Source: Pelecanus crispus
Lineage: Eukaryota; Chordata; Aves; Pelecaniformes; Pelecanidae
Direction: 5' to 3'
Assembly: GCF_030463565.1 (NCBI RefSeq)
Contig: NC_134649.1
Coordinates: 33,443,044 to 33,507,043 of the forward strand
DNA length: 64,000 nt
Below are positions 51,913-64,000 of the stretch, piece by piece (within the stretch, counting starts at the first letter, position 1; each line of letters opens with the position of its first letter). The notes below the pieces were generated by a model. The model searched no databases and had not been told where the DNA came from. It worked only from the letters and a program-made list of their open reading frames with translations. The translations under genes were made by a program, and so were the position numbers.

Positions 51913-52570
51913 GTGAGCGGCGCGGCGCTTGGGTCGCGCAGGCGGGGCGGCGGGCCGAAGCCAGGAGGCCGCTGCCTCCCTTTGTGTGGCCGCCGCGGGG
52001 AGGCAGCGCCGCCCGGCCGCGCAGCAGCTCCGCCACGGCGGGCCCCGCGCCGGGCCCGGGGGCGCCGAGCCCCTCCGCCTCCTCTCGTCACCTCCCCCGT
52101 CCCCGCCTCCCGCGGCGGCCCTGGCCCTGGGGCGCGGGCCGCCCTGCCGCGGCCCCCTCCGTGTCGCTGTCCCCCACCGGCGTCCCGACCCCGCTGGCCC
52201 CAGTGTCTCCCTCAGCCTTCCCCGCCGTGCCCTCCGCGCTGTGCCGTCCCCGCCCGCCGCCCCCAGCGCCCCCGTCCCGTCACCGGGCCGAGCTCCCAGC
52301 GGTGACGGGGGGCGGCCGAGGGCCGGCGGCGGCAGCGCGGCTGCTCCCGGGGCCTCCGGAGCGAGGCCCGGGGGACGGGAGCGTGTCCTGCCCGGGGCGG
52401 GGAGGGGACATCGTCCTGTCAGGCCGGGAGGGCACAGGCTGGTCCGTGCCCGAAAAGGTGTCTTTGTCCCCTTCTTCTCCGGCCAACAACACCCGTTTGT
52501 AAACCGGGCAGGGTGCGAGCCGGGTGCAGGCAGCGGCCCGCCTGCGGGACGGCTGGGGGAAATTACGTCT

Positions 52571-55500
52571 TTTGCCTCTTTGTTTCTTGTCCCAGCGTTG
52601 ATAAAACGGTCTGTGTGCTGTGCCTCTCACTTCTTCTCCAGCTTTGTCCTTCTGTAGTGTCTGGTTGCTGCCGTCCCCCTTTTCCTACGTTGTAGCTGGT
52701 TTCGGTGTGATCGGTAATCGGGGGAAATTCTGGCTGTGTTTCCCTCCCTTGTCCCGTTTGCTAAATTTACCATGATTTATTGAGTATTTCTGTTGAAACG
52801 TGGGAGATCCTGATAACGATAAAATACTTTCTGTCGTGTCTGTCGGCTTTTAGCTTTTTTCTACTTGGAGGCAGAAAATAAAATGTGTGCTAGAACCTCC
52901 GTGGCTTGTTTTAAGTGCGTTATCTCAAATGCACGTAAAAACTGCTCATTTAGTGAGGTTAGACCAGGTAATATTTGTGGTGCTCAGTAGTACAGCTTTC
53001 AGGAGAGGCAATCTTCCACCCGTTGTGTATATATTAGTATACATGTATATTAGTAATGGGCAAAGCATTTCTTATGGAGATGTCTATGGTTATGTGACTT
53101 TTTTTATGGGCAATGGCAGCAATTATTAAGAAGACGCCCAGGCTCCTGTTGCACAGGAGATGGCTTGTTTGTAGCAGTGGAGATTTGTGGTGCGACGGTT
53201 GAGAGTCTTGTGAGCTAGCAGCTATGTTGCAGAAGAAAGTCTAGGAGACATGTTCTTAAGTAAAACAGAATACATTTCTGTGTGTGGTAGGATTATCTGT
53301 GTTTATGAACGTGGAGATCTAGAGAGAACTTTGTATTTTGGAGCCTGACATTTGGTAGGAGTTTTACGTAAGCAGTTCTCTCACTGAGTATTCATGATGT
53401 TGTTCAGACTGTGTTAAGTGTTTTGTACCTTGGTTATTAGAGGAGAAAAATGTTTTTGGAGGCTGTGTACAGAATGGCCAGGTGCCTTGATCATACTAGT
53501 GGACACCAGCGGCTGACTGCGTATGGCTGAGAGCCGCAGCGCACATGCCGCGGATAACAGATGTGGAGAAGCCTATATGCAGTTTGCAGGCAGGTGCTCA
53601 TTGAGGGCTCCCAAATCTTTATTTCAGGATGGGATTGGACTGAGTGTACTTTTGGGTTCCTAGGTGAACCAAAATTATTGATTCCAGTAGTCCCTCCTGC
53701 CTTCCTTTCACAACCAAGAACTTGTGTTTTCTAGCAGCCTCCCCATCAGCACGTGCCTGGTGTTAGCCATTTGACACTGTAGCTCTCAGATAAAAGTTGG
53801 AAGCAGTGCCAAAAGCAACAGGCTGGTTGTCCATTACTGAGATGAATTGCCTGCTAATAAAGCACAAAGATTCTCTGTATGTGCGTGTTATGAAAATGTC
53901 CAGAATACCAAACAGGAAAACAATCTCTCTGGAGTTTTATTGAAGGCAATAGTTATATAAACTAAATAGAAGCAATCATTTTGCCATAAAATGGTTCTGT
54001 ACATTTCACATGGAATTTCCGAAAAAAATCGGACTTGGAGACTGCTTAGAAATTGAAACAGGTATACCTTTAGTGAACCTGTGTGGCTGGATCCTTAATG
54101 TTTCTTACTTATGAGGATAAAAATCCACTCTGAAGACTGATGGAGGTGCATCATCACTAGAGAGTCTATTAAACGTTTCTTGACCTTAAAAATTATTTTC
54201 TTGTTGTTATAAACACTGTACTACTTTGCATTCTGTAAGTTTTACTGTTTTCTGGTTTTTACTCTCAGGTCAGATACTGCTTATGTTTATTCCCTGCTCT
54301 GCTTGATGAATCATTCTCTTCCAAGTGGCTGTAAACTCTTTAATGTGTATTCAGGAACATTAGAGAAATGTGTTTTTACTGTAAAAATGACAAAATGTCT
54401 AGCATTCTGTGTATAAAATTGCTTTGTAGAGTTTCTGCTAGGCTAAAAAAAGTTACCTTCTGTTTCTTGCTTTATTCTCTGTCACTGTAATTATTCAATT
54501 TATTCTTTGATTTTATTCTTTAATTATCTATCTATATTATTAATATTTAATAATCTATCTATATCTACTCTCAATTTTCTTCTCTCTCTCTCTTTCCTTT
54601 TTCTTGTCTTCCAGTTTTGACTGTACTAACACCATTGCTGATTTGCTACTCCTAGAGTGTTACCTTCTCCCAGTATCTGTACTTGGCCATCAGACACTAT
54701 GAGGAGACTGGCTTTTCGAGGTGCTGGTTGTACTCTGGTAAATCTGGTAAATTACTGATTGTATGTGCACCATTCTCTCCATTTCTCTGCTTTAGGCTTT
54801 TACTTTTCTTTATCCTAACTGTTAATTTTTCCTGCCTTATTCATCTCATTTGTGTGCTTAAAATTAATTCTGTCTCCAACATAAATGTTCTAATGTGGTT
54901 ATGTTGTGCTGCCGTACCTTGGAAATCAGCTGAGTGCTTCCTAGAAGAAATTCCTTGATTCGGTTGGAAGATGGGTATAGGCTGGAATGGATGAATCTAT
55001 TCTGTCTTCAGCCTTTGAGACAGCTACAAATTAAGATATTTTTATGATGCTGTCACTGGAAGTTGGGGAAGAGCCAACAACTTGTTCCGTAAATCACCAT
55101 AGTTTTTGGATGGTGGTTATTCATTTTTCACTGTTTGTGTTGATAAATGGAAAACTATGGCCAAAAAAGGAGGTGGCTGTTTCTCCTTCTTGATGATTGA
55201 GCCATTCATCCTAAACATAAAGCAGGAGTGGTAGGTCACACAGTGGTCCAGACCTTCTTTCGGCTTGAATCTAGGACAAGGTATTCAGTAGCCATTTGAA
55301 TTTTAGTTTGTAATTTGTTTTGTTTGTGTTTTTTTGGTTTGTGGGGGGTTTGTTTGTTTGTTTGTTTTTAATTTGGCATGGAATGAAGTGCCTTTACACC
55401 AGAACTGAGCACTTGTCTCTGTACAGCTCTTTCCTTTAGAACAGCGGTTCTCGCTTAGTTATCATGCATGGGGTGAGGTATCAAAATGTAGATAATCTAA

Positions 55501-55784
55501 GAATGTATGCTAGTAAGAGCCGCTAAATTAATCTTCATCACCATGAGCCCTAGGCTTTCTGACATTACTGTCATCAGTGACTATAAAACTGTAGGACCAT
55601 TCTGATTGCCCTTTATTCCTGCCCATTTTCAAAAAGCTGGTGTTTAGATATATGGCTTAACTGAACTGTAGTATATAACAAACATATGTGTCTCATCCTA
55701 AAGCATTGCTAGCTTCATAGTTAGCTCTCACCAGAGAGTTTGGATGCAATACCATGAGTTTAAGAACATCTCTCTTCATTATAG
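52571..55784 (+). other. PBRM1 5' intron
   Basis: AT-rich DNA between the CpG island and the ATG exon. Holds simple repeats: TCTA/TATC-rich and CT runs at about 54525-54600 and (TTTG)n near 55340-55370. No coding exon or transposon recognised. Confidence 0.45.
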
Positions 55785-55799
55785 AAGAAGTTGGATTCC

Positions 55800-58700
55800 A
55801 TGGGTTCCAAGAGGCGAAGAGCTACCTCGCCTTCCAGCAGCGTCAGTGGAGGAGACTTTGATGATGGCCACCACTCCACGAATATACCAGGCCCAAGCAG
55901 AAAGAGGAGGAGACTTTCCAATCTCCCAACTGTAGATCCTGTTAGTACCTTCTTATTATGCACAACTTTTTTCCTTGGGGTTACTGTGTCCCTGCCTAGG
56001 ACATGCTGGATTTTAAAATGGATGATCATATGTAGTGCATATACACTGGCCCTGAATTTGTTGCTGCCTTGGCTAAGCTTTGTTTAGGATCTCATTCAGC
56101 TTTGGCTTGTTCTTGTCTCCCCAGTTTCATCTTTTTCCCATTTTCCTTTTGCCGCTTTTCTTTTTTTGCCGATCATTTTAGCAGATGGAAGGATGTTGGA
56201 GAAGGAGCTGAAATCATAACATGCAGAAGTTGAGAGCTGTGTCTGAATAGCAAATGCAGAGAGATAAGTGGAGAACAGCACAGGCAGTGATTGCTGAAGC
56301 GTACAATGTCTCTGTTATGCCTTTGAGTTAACAGTCTAATTTTAATTAATTGCAGGGCAGAAGAACCCCTGTTGTTGTTTTAGATGTCTATAACTCAGAG
56401 AGAATTGCAGTGAAATAATTTACATTTTGGGTGTTTTACTTACAATTAGCATTGAAGGAAAGCTCCCTATGTTCAAAAAAAAAAATTAAAATTCTGCAGT
56501 ACCTGGCATATTTGTCAGGTATCATTCTAATGTATGAGATCCACCAATTTCTTCACATTTCTGCTTTAGAGCACACTGTGGATTGGCAGCTTGTCTTTCC
56601 CATTGTAAGCAGGCTTTGATTTGTTACCTCCTTAAAATTTTCTCCTTTTTCATTACTTTATTGTTCTTGCATTTTAGATTGCTGTATGCCATGAACTTTA
56701 CAACACCATCAGAGATTACAAAGATGAACAGGGCAGGCTCCTTTGTGAGCTTTTCATTAGGGCACCGAAGCGAAGGTAAGATCATGGTTCTGGTTAAGCC
56801 TTGAAGTTGAGATTTAATCAGGGAGTAAGTGGGTATTGAGGGATACTTCAGCACTAATAGCTGTGAAAAATTTAAGCTAAATTTGTCATAGTTTCACACC
56901 AGTGTTTAATCTGAGTATTTGATGTAATTGTTCAATTGACGTGCTAACATTGGTGCCCTTTTTCAGTCAAAAAAAAGGTACACTGAATTAATTTTAAATG
57001 TTTCTTGTGACACCTGCCTAAAACATCTATGTCTTTGACTATAAAATATTCCACATAAGTGGTGGAATGTAATACTAAGGGCATATCTTGGGTAGATTAA
57101 TAGAAGTGACCCTTGAAAATGTATGTCCTGGTTTTGGCTGGGATAGAGTTAATTTTCTTCCTAGTAGCAGGCATAGTGCTGTGTTTTGGATTTAGTAGGA
57201 GAAGAATGTTGATAACACGCTGATGTTTTTAGTTGTTGCTGAGTACTGCTTATGCTAGTCAAGGACTTTTCAGCTTCCCATGCTCTGCCAGGGGCACAAG
57301 AAGCTGGGAGGGGGCACAGCCAGAACAGGTGATCCAAACTGACCAAAGGGCTATTCCATACCATGTGACATCATGCTCAGTATCTAAACTGGGGGGGGTT
57401 GGCCGGGGAGCAGCGATCGCTGCTCGGGAACTGTCTGGGTATCGGTCAGCGGGTGGTGAGCAATTGCATTGTGCATCACTTGCTTTGTATATCATCATTA
57501 TTATTATCATTATTATACTGTTACTATTATCATTACTATTTTACTTTATTTCAGTTATTAAACTGTTCTTATCTCAACCCAGGAGTGTTTCTCACTCTTA
57601 CTCCTCCGATTCTCTCCCCCATCCCATAGGGGCAGGGGGAGTGAGCGAGCGGCTGCGTGGTGCTTAGTTGCTGGCTAGGGCTAAACCACGACAATGTAGT
57701 AGATAAAGTAAGAGACTGAATTTTATCTTAAACTCAGAAAGCTGAGGATGATAACAGAACACGTAATAAAGTAAGCCTACAAATAGACCACTGTCCAGAT
57801 CTTTTAGCTGTAACAAAAATGTATTGGAACTTTTTTTGGTTTATTTAGTCATAGATGCTTACAGACTTTAGTGCTGTGGTTTTAGTTTTACTGCTTGGAA
57901 TATAATGCCTGTTTTTTGTCATTTCAACAGAAATCAGCCAGATTATTATGAAGTGGTTTCTCAGCCAATCGATTTAATGAAAATCCAACAAAAGCTAAAG
58001 ATGGAGGAATATGATGATGTGAATGTGCTGACTGCTGATTTTCAGCTTCTCTTTAACAATGCGAAGGCTTACTATAAGGTGAGGAAAATACATATAAAGG
58101 CTCAAATTCATTGTAAAAGTGGTAGAGATATGTTCAAGTTCTTCTTTGGTTTGGCCAAAAAACTTTTCAGTTTAGCCTTTATTATTGGTAAGAGACCAGC
58201 ACACATTGCAGTTATCTGCATACATTTCCGTAAGGTTGACTGTAGCTTTTTAAGATGTCCTACTGTAAGAAGTTTTCTGTGGAAAACTGTAAAATCATGT
58301 GGGGAGGGTCTTCATGTAGTTTTTCAAAAAGAGAGAGAAAGCAAAAATAGAGATGTAAACTGAGAAAAATATTCTATCGAAGCCTTCCCATTTTACAACA
58401 CACTCCATGTGACCTTTTGAAATAGAAAAAGATTTGTTTTTTCCCAAAAGGAAGAGTTTATCAATAACAGCAAGCATACAGTAGGAGTGTTGAATCTTAT
58501 GTTTCCATTGGACACTTAATAATATGAAAAAAAGGCACATAGATTATCATGGTCAGTGATGATAGATTGTGAGTGTATGTGATGATGTATTTCATCAAGG
58601 GTACAACCTCCATGTCCATTCCCCCACACTGGGTATGTGTTTTATTGCAGATGTTAATGGTTTTTATTGCAGTTGCCCTAAGGAAGTCGGAAAAATTTGG

Positions 58701-61700
58701 ATTAATCTTGTTTAATGGAAGGCTATGTTAAATACATAAACCAGTGAAACTGTATGTAGTGACTGAGATGATACAGCAAATCTAAATCTGCTATATTACC
58801 TTTCATATATCTTTGACTTTGGAGATGATCCAGATGACTGCTTTCTGAATAACCCAACCAGTGTAACCAGCTGACATTCAGAAAAGCAACGTTTATTTTG
58901 TTTACATTTGTGTGTGTGTAGCTTTTTGAAAAACAATCAGATTTATGGATTAATGCATTTGCACATTCTGGTTACAGTAGGAAATGTACAAAAATTTCCA
59001 AATTCATTGTGTACTCCTGAAGCTTTGCAAGGCACTCAGCCATTAATGCTGGCTTTTTCATGGTTTCTACATGAGGGAGAAGGACTTGATGGCAGGAGAG
59101 AATGATTAGTTTTACAAAATGTGTGCTCCTTTTGCCTACAGAATAGTGGACTCCAAATAATGCCTGTATCATAAAAATCTTGCATGTAGAATAGAAATTG
59201 GTAGCCATCGTTCTAGGGTGAAGGAATGTTGACATTTCCAGAGAACTATGGAGTTGTGAGCTGGAGGCATGGCACACAAATGTAACCTCTTCTTTTTTCA
59301 TCTTTTACCTTACCCACGGCAGTTCCAATGGTGCATATCAAAGAAAGACAGCTGCTTCATTGTCAGGGTCTTTATTGCAGCAGGTGTCTTATTGGCAATG
59401 CTAGATTAGAATGGAAACCTTTGGTTTTTTAGTATTTTGGTTCAAGTCTTGCACTTTTGAGCATCTTGTGTTAATACAGAAGGAAGCAGAGTAGTGGAGC
59501 AGAATACCCTTTAAATCTGTTCCACATAGTTAACACCTGGTCTAATGTCTTGAGAATATTTAAGCCTAATAAGGTAAGCTTAAGAATAGTTCTTATGTTG
59601 GTTTCTCATTTGTATTACAAGCTGTCAGAGGTTGAGAGCATGAAGAAGAGCATAATCAGCAGTAATAAGGTGACATATCTGCAGGAATACCTGAAATAGA
59701 GGTTAAGTGACTGAGGAGAGGGAAAGAAAAATACGAAAGAGTGGAAAAGCAGTCTTTTTTCTGTGTAGTGTTCTTAAGTAGTAATGTTAATAGGCACATG
59801 CTTGTCTGCCACTACCACCTCAGTATTTACAAAACTTAATTTGCTGACTAATCCTTCTAGCTCTTCCAAAAAATACACCTAGATGTATACCCAGGTGGTA
59901 GCATGTTGTTAAGTTCTTTGGAATGTCACAGCTAATGCTGAGTTATGGGAGAGTGTAAATCATTGCAGTGCTTTCAAAGATACTGGCACATTCATTGGCA
60001 TTCTTCTTCTGTAGAAATTAACACAATGGCAGCAGTATTGGCTTAAATCACATTTCTGGCATACTGATATTTAGTCTGTTTTAAATACCAGTAGTGTCAT
60101 TATGCTGCAACAAAACCTAATGATTTCTCCAGATTCATCCAATAGGCTTGTCCAAGCCTCAAACTGAGTAATTTTATTGCTAAGTTTTCCAAAAGGCTTA
60201 GGTGGTTTGGAGTGATAGCGGTTATATTTTTGTAGTGCCTATTGTGATTCTTAACATGTCTGTTGAAGAACGACTGAAGCAGGAATTTCCCAGGTTTTCT
60301 ATTATTTATTTAATGCATTTAATACCTTTCAGCTAATAATTTCTAAATTTCCTTCAGATAAGAAGGATCTGAATTTTGAGTAGAATGTTTGATTTGTTTT
60401 TGCAGCCTGATTCTCCTGAATATAAAGCTGCCTGCAAATTATGGGAGTTATATTTGCGCACAAAAAATGAATTTGTTCAAAAAGGTGATGCTGAGGAAGA
60501 CGACGAAGATGAGGAAGGACATGACAATCAAGGCGCAAATTCTGAATTGGTAAGTGTGGGTATGACGGCTGCAGTTGGAGGAAGCCATGGCTGTGTAGTA
60601 CATCAGCTGACTCTGAGAGGGAGATTGGCCTCCATATGTGAAAAAACATAGTTTTCATAGTTAAATTATGCCCCAAAAGGTATTTCTTATACAAGTTTAT
60701 TAGTTAATAATTTCACAGCATTGTATGTGTGTTTCACTTTTGCCTAGCAAAAAAAAGTTATGAGGTTTTCTCGTATGGATAAAACATGGCTCTGGTTTAG
60801 TTGAAACTAATGTGATATGTGCTTGATATCGTGCCAACATTGAGGTTTGATGCAAGCAAGCTTCGTGTCTAGTGACATTGTTTTCCAGCACGTGTCCCGT
60901 TCAGCTAGTGCAGCTGTTCCTGGAGTGTTTTATAAGCTAGATACGATGATAGGAAGTTTGGGCTTGTCTGGTTTTTGTGATGTTGGGATGCGTGTTTTCA
61001 TTAATGTTGACAACCAAGTCTATTCTAACAATATGCAATATATGTCTGACAGTCTGCAGTGTAAATGTGAAATTAAACTTTTCTCATGTGCTTTACCTAA
61101 ATGCATAAACAATGTTGTTTTCAAAAGTAGCATCCATGTTTTATAGCTGATTTTTTCTGTCTTTGAAAAGTAAATTCATATATTTCAGCGCAACTTGAAG
61201 CACTCCACTATGGCTGCTATTAAAACTTCTTGTGATTTCATTTCTTGTATTAGTCATCTCCAGGTTACCTGAAGGAAATTCTTGAACAGCTTCTTGAAGC
61301 TGTAGCTGTTGCCACAAACCCATCAGGACGCCTCATAAGTGAACTGTTTCAGAAACTTCCTTCTAAAGTGGTGGGTATTTTAATAATATTGGTTGTTTTC
61401 TAAGTTGGAAACCTGGACATTTATATGACTGATGTTATACACTATGATGGGCACACTCAGGATGCAGTTCTTTGTTACTGTCTCATCACTGGCAAACTCC
61501 AGCTGTTTTTAGAGCTTCCCTCCCTTCTTTGCTCTTACCCACTCATTCCTAGCCCTTCATTGCAGATTGGGACTTGCCCTGTTTTGCCAGTTTAGTTAAT
61601 CAGGGTTTTTTGGTGCAGAGTTTTTAATCTTTTTAAATATATCTGATTTCACTGCTCTGATTTCAGGGTGTGGTGTAGCAAGTTTAACCAGCAAAATAAA

Positions 61701-62017
61701 TACTTTGAAGACCGTCACCATGTATTTGGCTTTCAGACAGAACTGTTCCTTTATGTCAGTTTATTGATGAATTATAATTCCTTGTATCTGCCTTATGATC
61801 TGGCTCACCCAGTTTGAAGCCTAGTGCTATGTTTGTGAAGGTTACGCTGTTCTTATCTGCAATTCGGCTAATAGCTCACTCTATGAGCTATTAGAACAAT
61901 AGCTTTGTGACTGTTCATAGTAATACATGAATTATTTTTGTTTTCCAGCAATATCCAGATTATTATGCAATAATAAAGGAGCCCATAGATCTTAAAACTA
62001 TTGCCCAAAGGATACAG
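55800..62017 (+). CDS. PBRM1: Protein polybromo-1 (BAF180), 5' coding exons
   Basis: Chromatin-targeting subunit of the PBAF SWI/SNF remodelling complex. Coding exons present: 55800-55940, 56678-56775, 57931-58078, 60406-60549, 61254-61370, 61949-62017 (239 codons, ends in phase 0); the remaining exons lie beyond the right edge. N-terminus [20 protein letters not shown] with the basic KRRRLSN stretch (probable nuclear signal). Bromodomain 1 includes [36 protein letters not shown] and [10 protein letters not shown], whose Asn of NNAK is the acetyl-lysine contact. An acidic linker ([17 protein letters not shown]) leads to bromodomain 2, begun with [20 protein letters not shown] and [20 protein letters not shown]. 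Start chosen by match to human and G at +4. A solo LTR and a long CR1 lie in introns. Confidence 0.95.
57124..57693 (+). mobile_element. Solo LTR of an avian endogenous retrovirus (ERVL type)
   Basis: A 570-bp element in the PBRM1 intron between the exons at 56678 and 57931. It begins TGTCCTGGTTTTGGCTGG and ends CCACGACA (TG...CA), and is flanked by a perfect 5-bp target duplication ATGTA (57119-57123 and 57694-57698). The sequence resembles a common LTR family of bird genomes, recognised from memory. An ATT/ATC-rich stretch lies at about 57490-57550. No internal viral genes remain, so it arose by LTR-LTR recombination. The perfect duplication suggests it is not very old. Confidence 0.88.
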
Positions 62018-62437
62018 GTACAGTATGAGCATATTAATGTGTCATAGTATAGACTAGTTTAACAGTAAGCATTCTGAAATTGTTAGAAGCCAAAGTTTAT
62101 GGTGGTAGAAAAGGCAATGTGTTTTTTCCCTGCTAGTTAAAAATCTGAACGCTATGCTGATTTAATGTTCTGTCTTGGGTTAATGCTGCAGAAATAGCTG
62201 CGTTGAAGATCGAGCATTGTAAACTGTAGTGTGCTGGCATTGAGCCTGAATTATCTTTGGTTCCTTGATGTTTAATGGTTTAAAGTAGTTCCTTGGCAAG
62301 TACTGCTGATGTAAAACATTGAGGTATTGAAGCTTGGTCATGCATTATCATCACCTACTTGTGTTCTAGTGCTATAAATAGATTTTTTGTACTGATGCAT
62401 TTTTCATCTTACTTCTCCAGTAATTTGAAATATTATA

Positions 62438-64000
62438 CAATCATAGAATCGTTTAGGTTGGAAAAGACCTTTAAGATCATCCAGTCCAACCATTAACCTA
62501 ACGTTACCAGGTCCACCACTAAACCAATTACGGGTAGAGTAATAATTTCCTGTTTCCTGGCTTGGTGGCTGGATTATTTCTTAATGAAAGTAAAAACTAG
62601 GAATCATTAAGGTTGGAAAAGACCTCTAAGATCATCAGTCCAACCATCAACCCAACACCACCATGCCCACTAAACCATGTCCCAAAAGGCCACGTCTACC
62701 TGTTTTTTGAACACCTCCAGGGGTGGTGACTCCACCACCTCTCTGGGCAGCCTGTTCCAATGCTTGACTACCCCTTCCGTGAAGAAATTTTTCCTAATAC
62801 CCAATCTAAACCTCCCCTGGCGCAGCTTAGAGGCCATTTCCTCTGGTCCTATCGCTAACTACTTGCAAGAAAGAGACCGACACCCACCTCCCTACAACCT
62901 CCTTTCAGATAGTTGTAGAGAGCGACAAGGTCTCCCCTCAGCCTCCTCTTCTCCAGACTGAACAATCCCCATTCCCTCAGCCGCTCCTCATAAGACTTGC
63001 TCTCTAGACCCTTCACCAGCTTCGTTGCCCTTCTCTGGACGCGCTCCAGCAGCTCCATGTCTTTCTTGCGCTGAGGGGCCCAAAACTGGACACAGTATTT
63101 GAGGTGTGGCCTCACCAGTGCCGAGTAGAGGGGAACAATCACCTCCCTGCTCCTGCTGGCCCCGCTATTTCTGATACAAGCCAGGACGCTGTTGGCCGTC
63201 TTGGCCACCTGGGCACACTGCTGGCTCATGTTCAGCCGGCTGTCAACCAGCACCCCCAGGTTCTTTTTGGCCAGGCAGCTTTCCAGCCACTCTTCCCCAA
63301 GCCTGTAGCGTTGCATGGGGTTGTTGTGACCCAAGTGCAGGACCTGGCACTTGGCCTTATTGAACCTCATACAGTTGGCCTCGGCCCATCAATCCAGCCT
63401 GTCCAGGTCCCTCTGCAGGGCCATCCTACCCTCAAGCAGATTGACACTTGCACCCAGTGTGGTGTGATCTGCAAACTCACTGAGGGTGCACTCAATCCCC
63501 TCATCCAGATTGTTGATAAAGACATTAAACAAGACTGGGTCCAAAAGTGAGCCCTGGGGAACACCGCTTGTGACCGGTCACCAACTGGATTTAACTCCGT
63601 TCACCATAACTCTCTGGGCTCGGCCACCCAGCCAGTTTTTTACCCAGCGAAGAGCACGCCCATCCAAGCCATGAGCCGCCAGCTTCCTTAGGAGAATGCT
63701 GTGGGAGATGGTGTCAAAGGCTTTACTAAAGTCCAGGTAGATGACATGCACAGCCTTTCCCATATCCACTAGGTGGGTCACCAGGTCATAGAAGGAGATC
63801 AGGTTGGTCAAGCAGGACCGCCTTTCATGAACCCATGCTTGCTGGGCCTGATCCCCTGGTTGACCTGCACATGCCTGTTGAGTGTACTCAAGATGCACTG
63901 CTCCATAATCTTCCCTGGCACCGAGGTCAGGCTGACAGGCCTGTAGTTCCCCGCGTCCTCCTTCCGGCCCTTCTTGTAGATGGGTGTCACATTGGCAAGC
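62438..64000 (-). mobile_element. CR1 LINE, long copy, antisense in PBRM1, cut by the right edge
   Basis: Read on the minus strand it runs from RT motif NYRPVSLT (about 63940) through YLDFSKAFDTISH (motif A), [24 protein letters not shown] (motif B) and [20 protein letters not shown] to the 3' UTR. The catalytic motif C reads FADH instead of FADD (about 63455), and the reading frame is interrupted, so it is inactive. The 3' end at 62438-62630 has the doubled CR1 terminus. The 5' part continues past the window. It lies in the intron after the exon ending at 62017. Confidence 0.92.

Larger units (their letters stand above)
51160..52570. promoter_or_regulatory. CpG island, bidirectional GNL3/PBRM1 promoter
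   Basis: About 1.4 kb of dense CpG DNA covering GNL3 exons 1-2 and the presumed non-coding first exon of PBRM1. No TATA box. It includes a perfect E-box near the GNL3 start and an 18-base C run at 51467-51484. Overlapping ORFs up to 411 codons on both strands are artefacts of base composition. Confidence 0.85.

Noticed and set aside
51267-52502. 411-codon plus-strand ORF and many overlapping long ORFs in the GNL3/PBRM1 promoter
   Set aside because: Proline/arginine/alanine-rich translation on all frames of a CpG island, with no family resemblance; open only because stop codons are rare in GC-rich DNA.
60847-61146. 99-codon ORF in a PBRM1 intron
   Set aside because: No conserved family, no splice context; chance ORF.
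62855-63370. 171-codon minus-strand ORF as a possible gene
   Set aside because: Part of the CR1 ORF2 tail; near-identical segments occur in the other CR1 copies.
1-64000. CRISPR arrays, tRNA or rRNA genes, defence or biosynthetic clusters
   Set aside because: No regularly spaced direct repeats, no tRNA-like folds noticed, and the whole window is accounted for by six conserved vertebrate genes, their introns and repeats.

Overview
The window is vertebrate nuclear DNA, almost certainly from a bird. It has large introns, CpG-island promoters, several CR1 LINE copies with the avian 3' end, an avian-type solo ERV LTR, and the gene order of the conserved block that is 3p21.1 in human. The LTR and CR1 types suggest a neoavian bird, but that is only inference. 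There is no bacterial or plasmid content.

Layout from left to right. (1) 1-7945, minus: the 5' part of an inter-alpha-trypsin inhibitor heavy chain gene (ITIH3-like; signal peptide and VIT domain), running off the left edge. (2) 9357-26978, plus: NEK4, a NIMA-related kinase, complete in 16 coding exons (807 aa). (3) 29215-31480, minus: SPCS1, the 12 kDa signal peptidase subunit, four exons (101 aa). (4) 33787-39998, plus: GLT8D1, a GT8-family type II Golgi glycosyltransferase, nine coding exons (372 aa). (5) 42564-51632, minus: GNL3 (nucleostemin), 15 exons (569 aa), with four box C/D snoRNAs in its introns (three SNORD19-like, one SNORD69-like). (6) 55800 to beyond the right edge, plus: PBRM1 (polybromo-1), of which coding exons covering residues 1-239 are present.

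The six genes alternate strictly in strand. This gives three head-to-head pairs (ITIH/NEK4, SPCS1/GLT8D1, GNL3/PBRM1) and two tail-to-tail pairs. The two innermost head-to-head pairs share a CpG island. The ITIH gene instead has a TATA-like element and an HNF1-like site, as expected for a liver-secreted protein.

Mobile DNA: one old CR1 scrap (about 5.6 kb), three sense CR1 copies (10.5-11.7, 28.1-28.8 and 37.8-38.5 kb), a long antisense CR1 in PBRM1 (62.4 kb to the right edge), and a solo LTR with a perfect 5-bp target duplication in PBRM1 (57.1-57.7 kb). I see no undescribed multi-gene system. The most informative non-gene signals are the snoRNA set in GNL3 and a CR1 lineage whose 3' end is duplicated. 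Exon boundaries were built by hand from ORF segments, splice consensus and reading phase. Coding lengths of all complete genes stay in frame across every junction.
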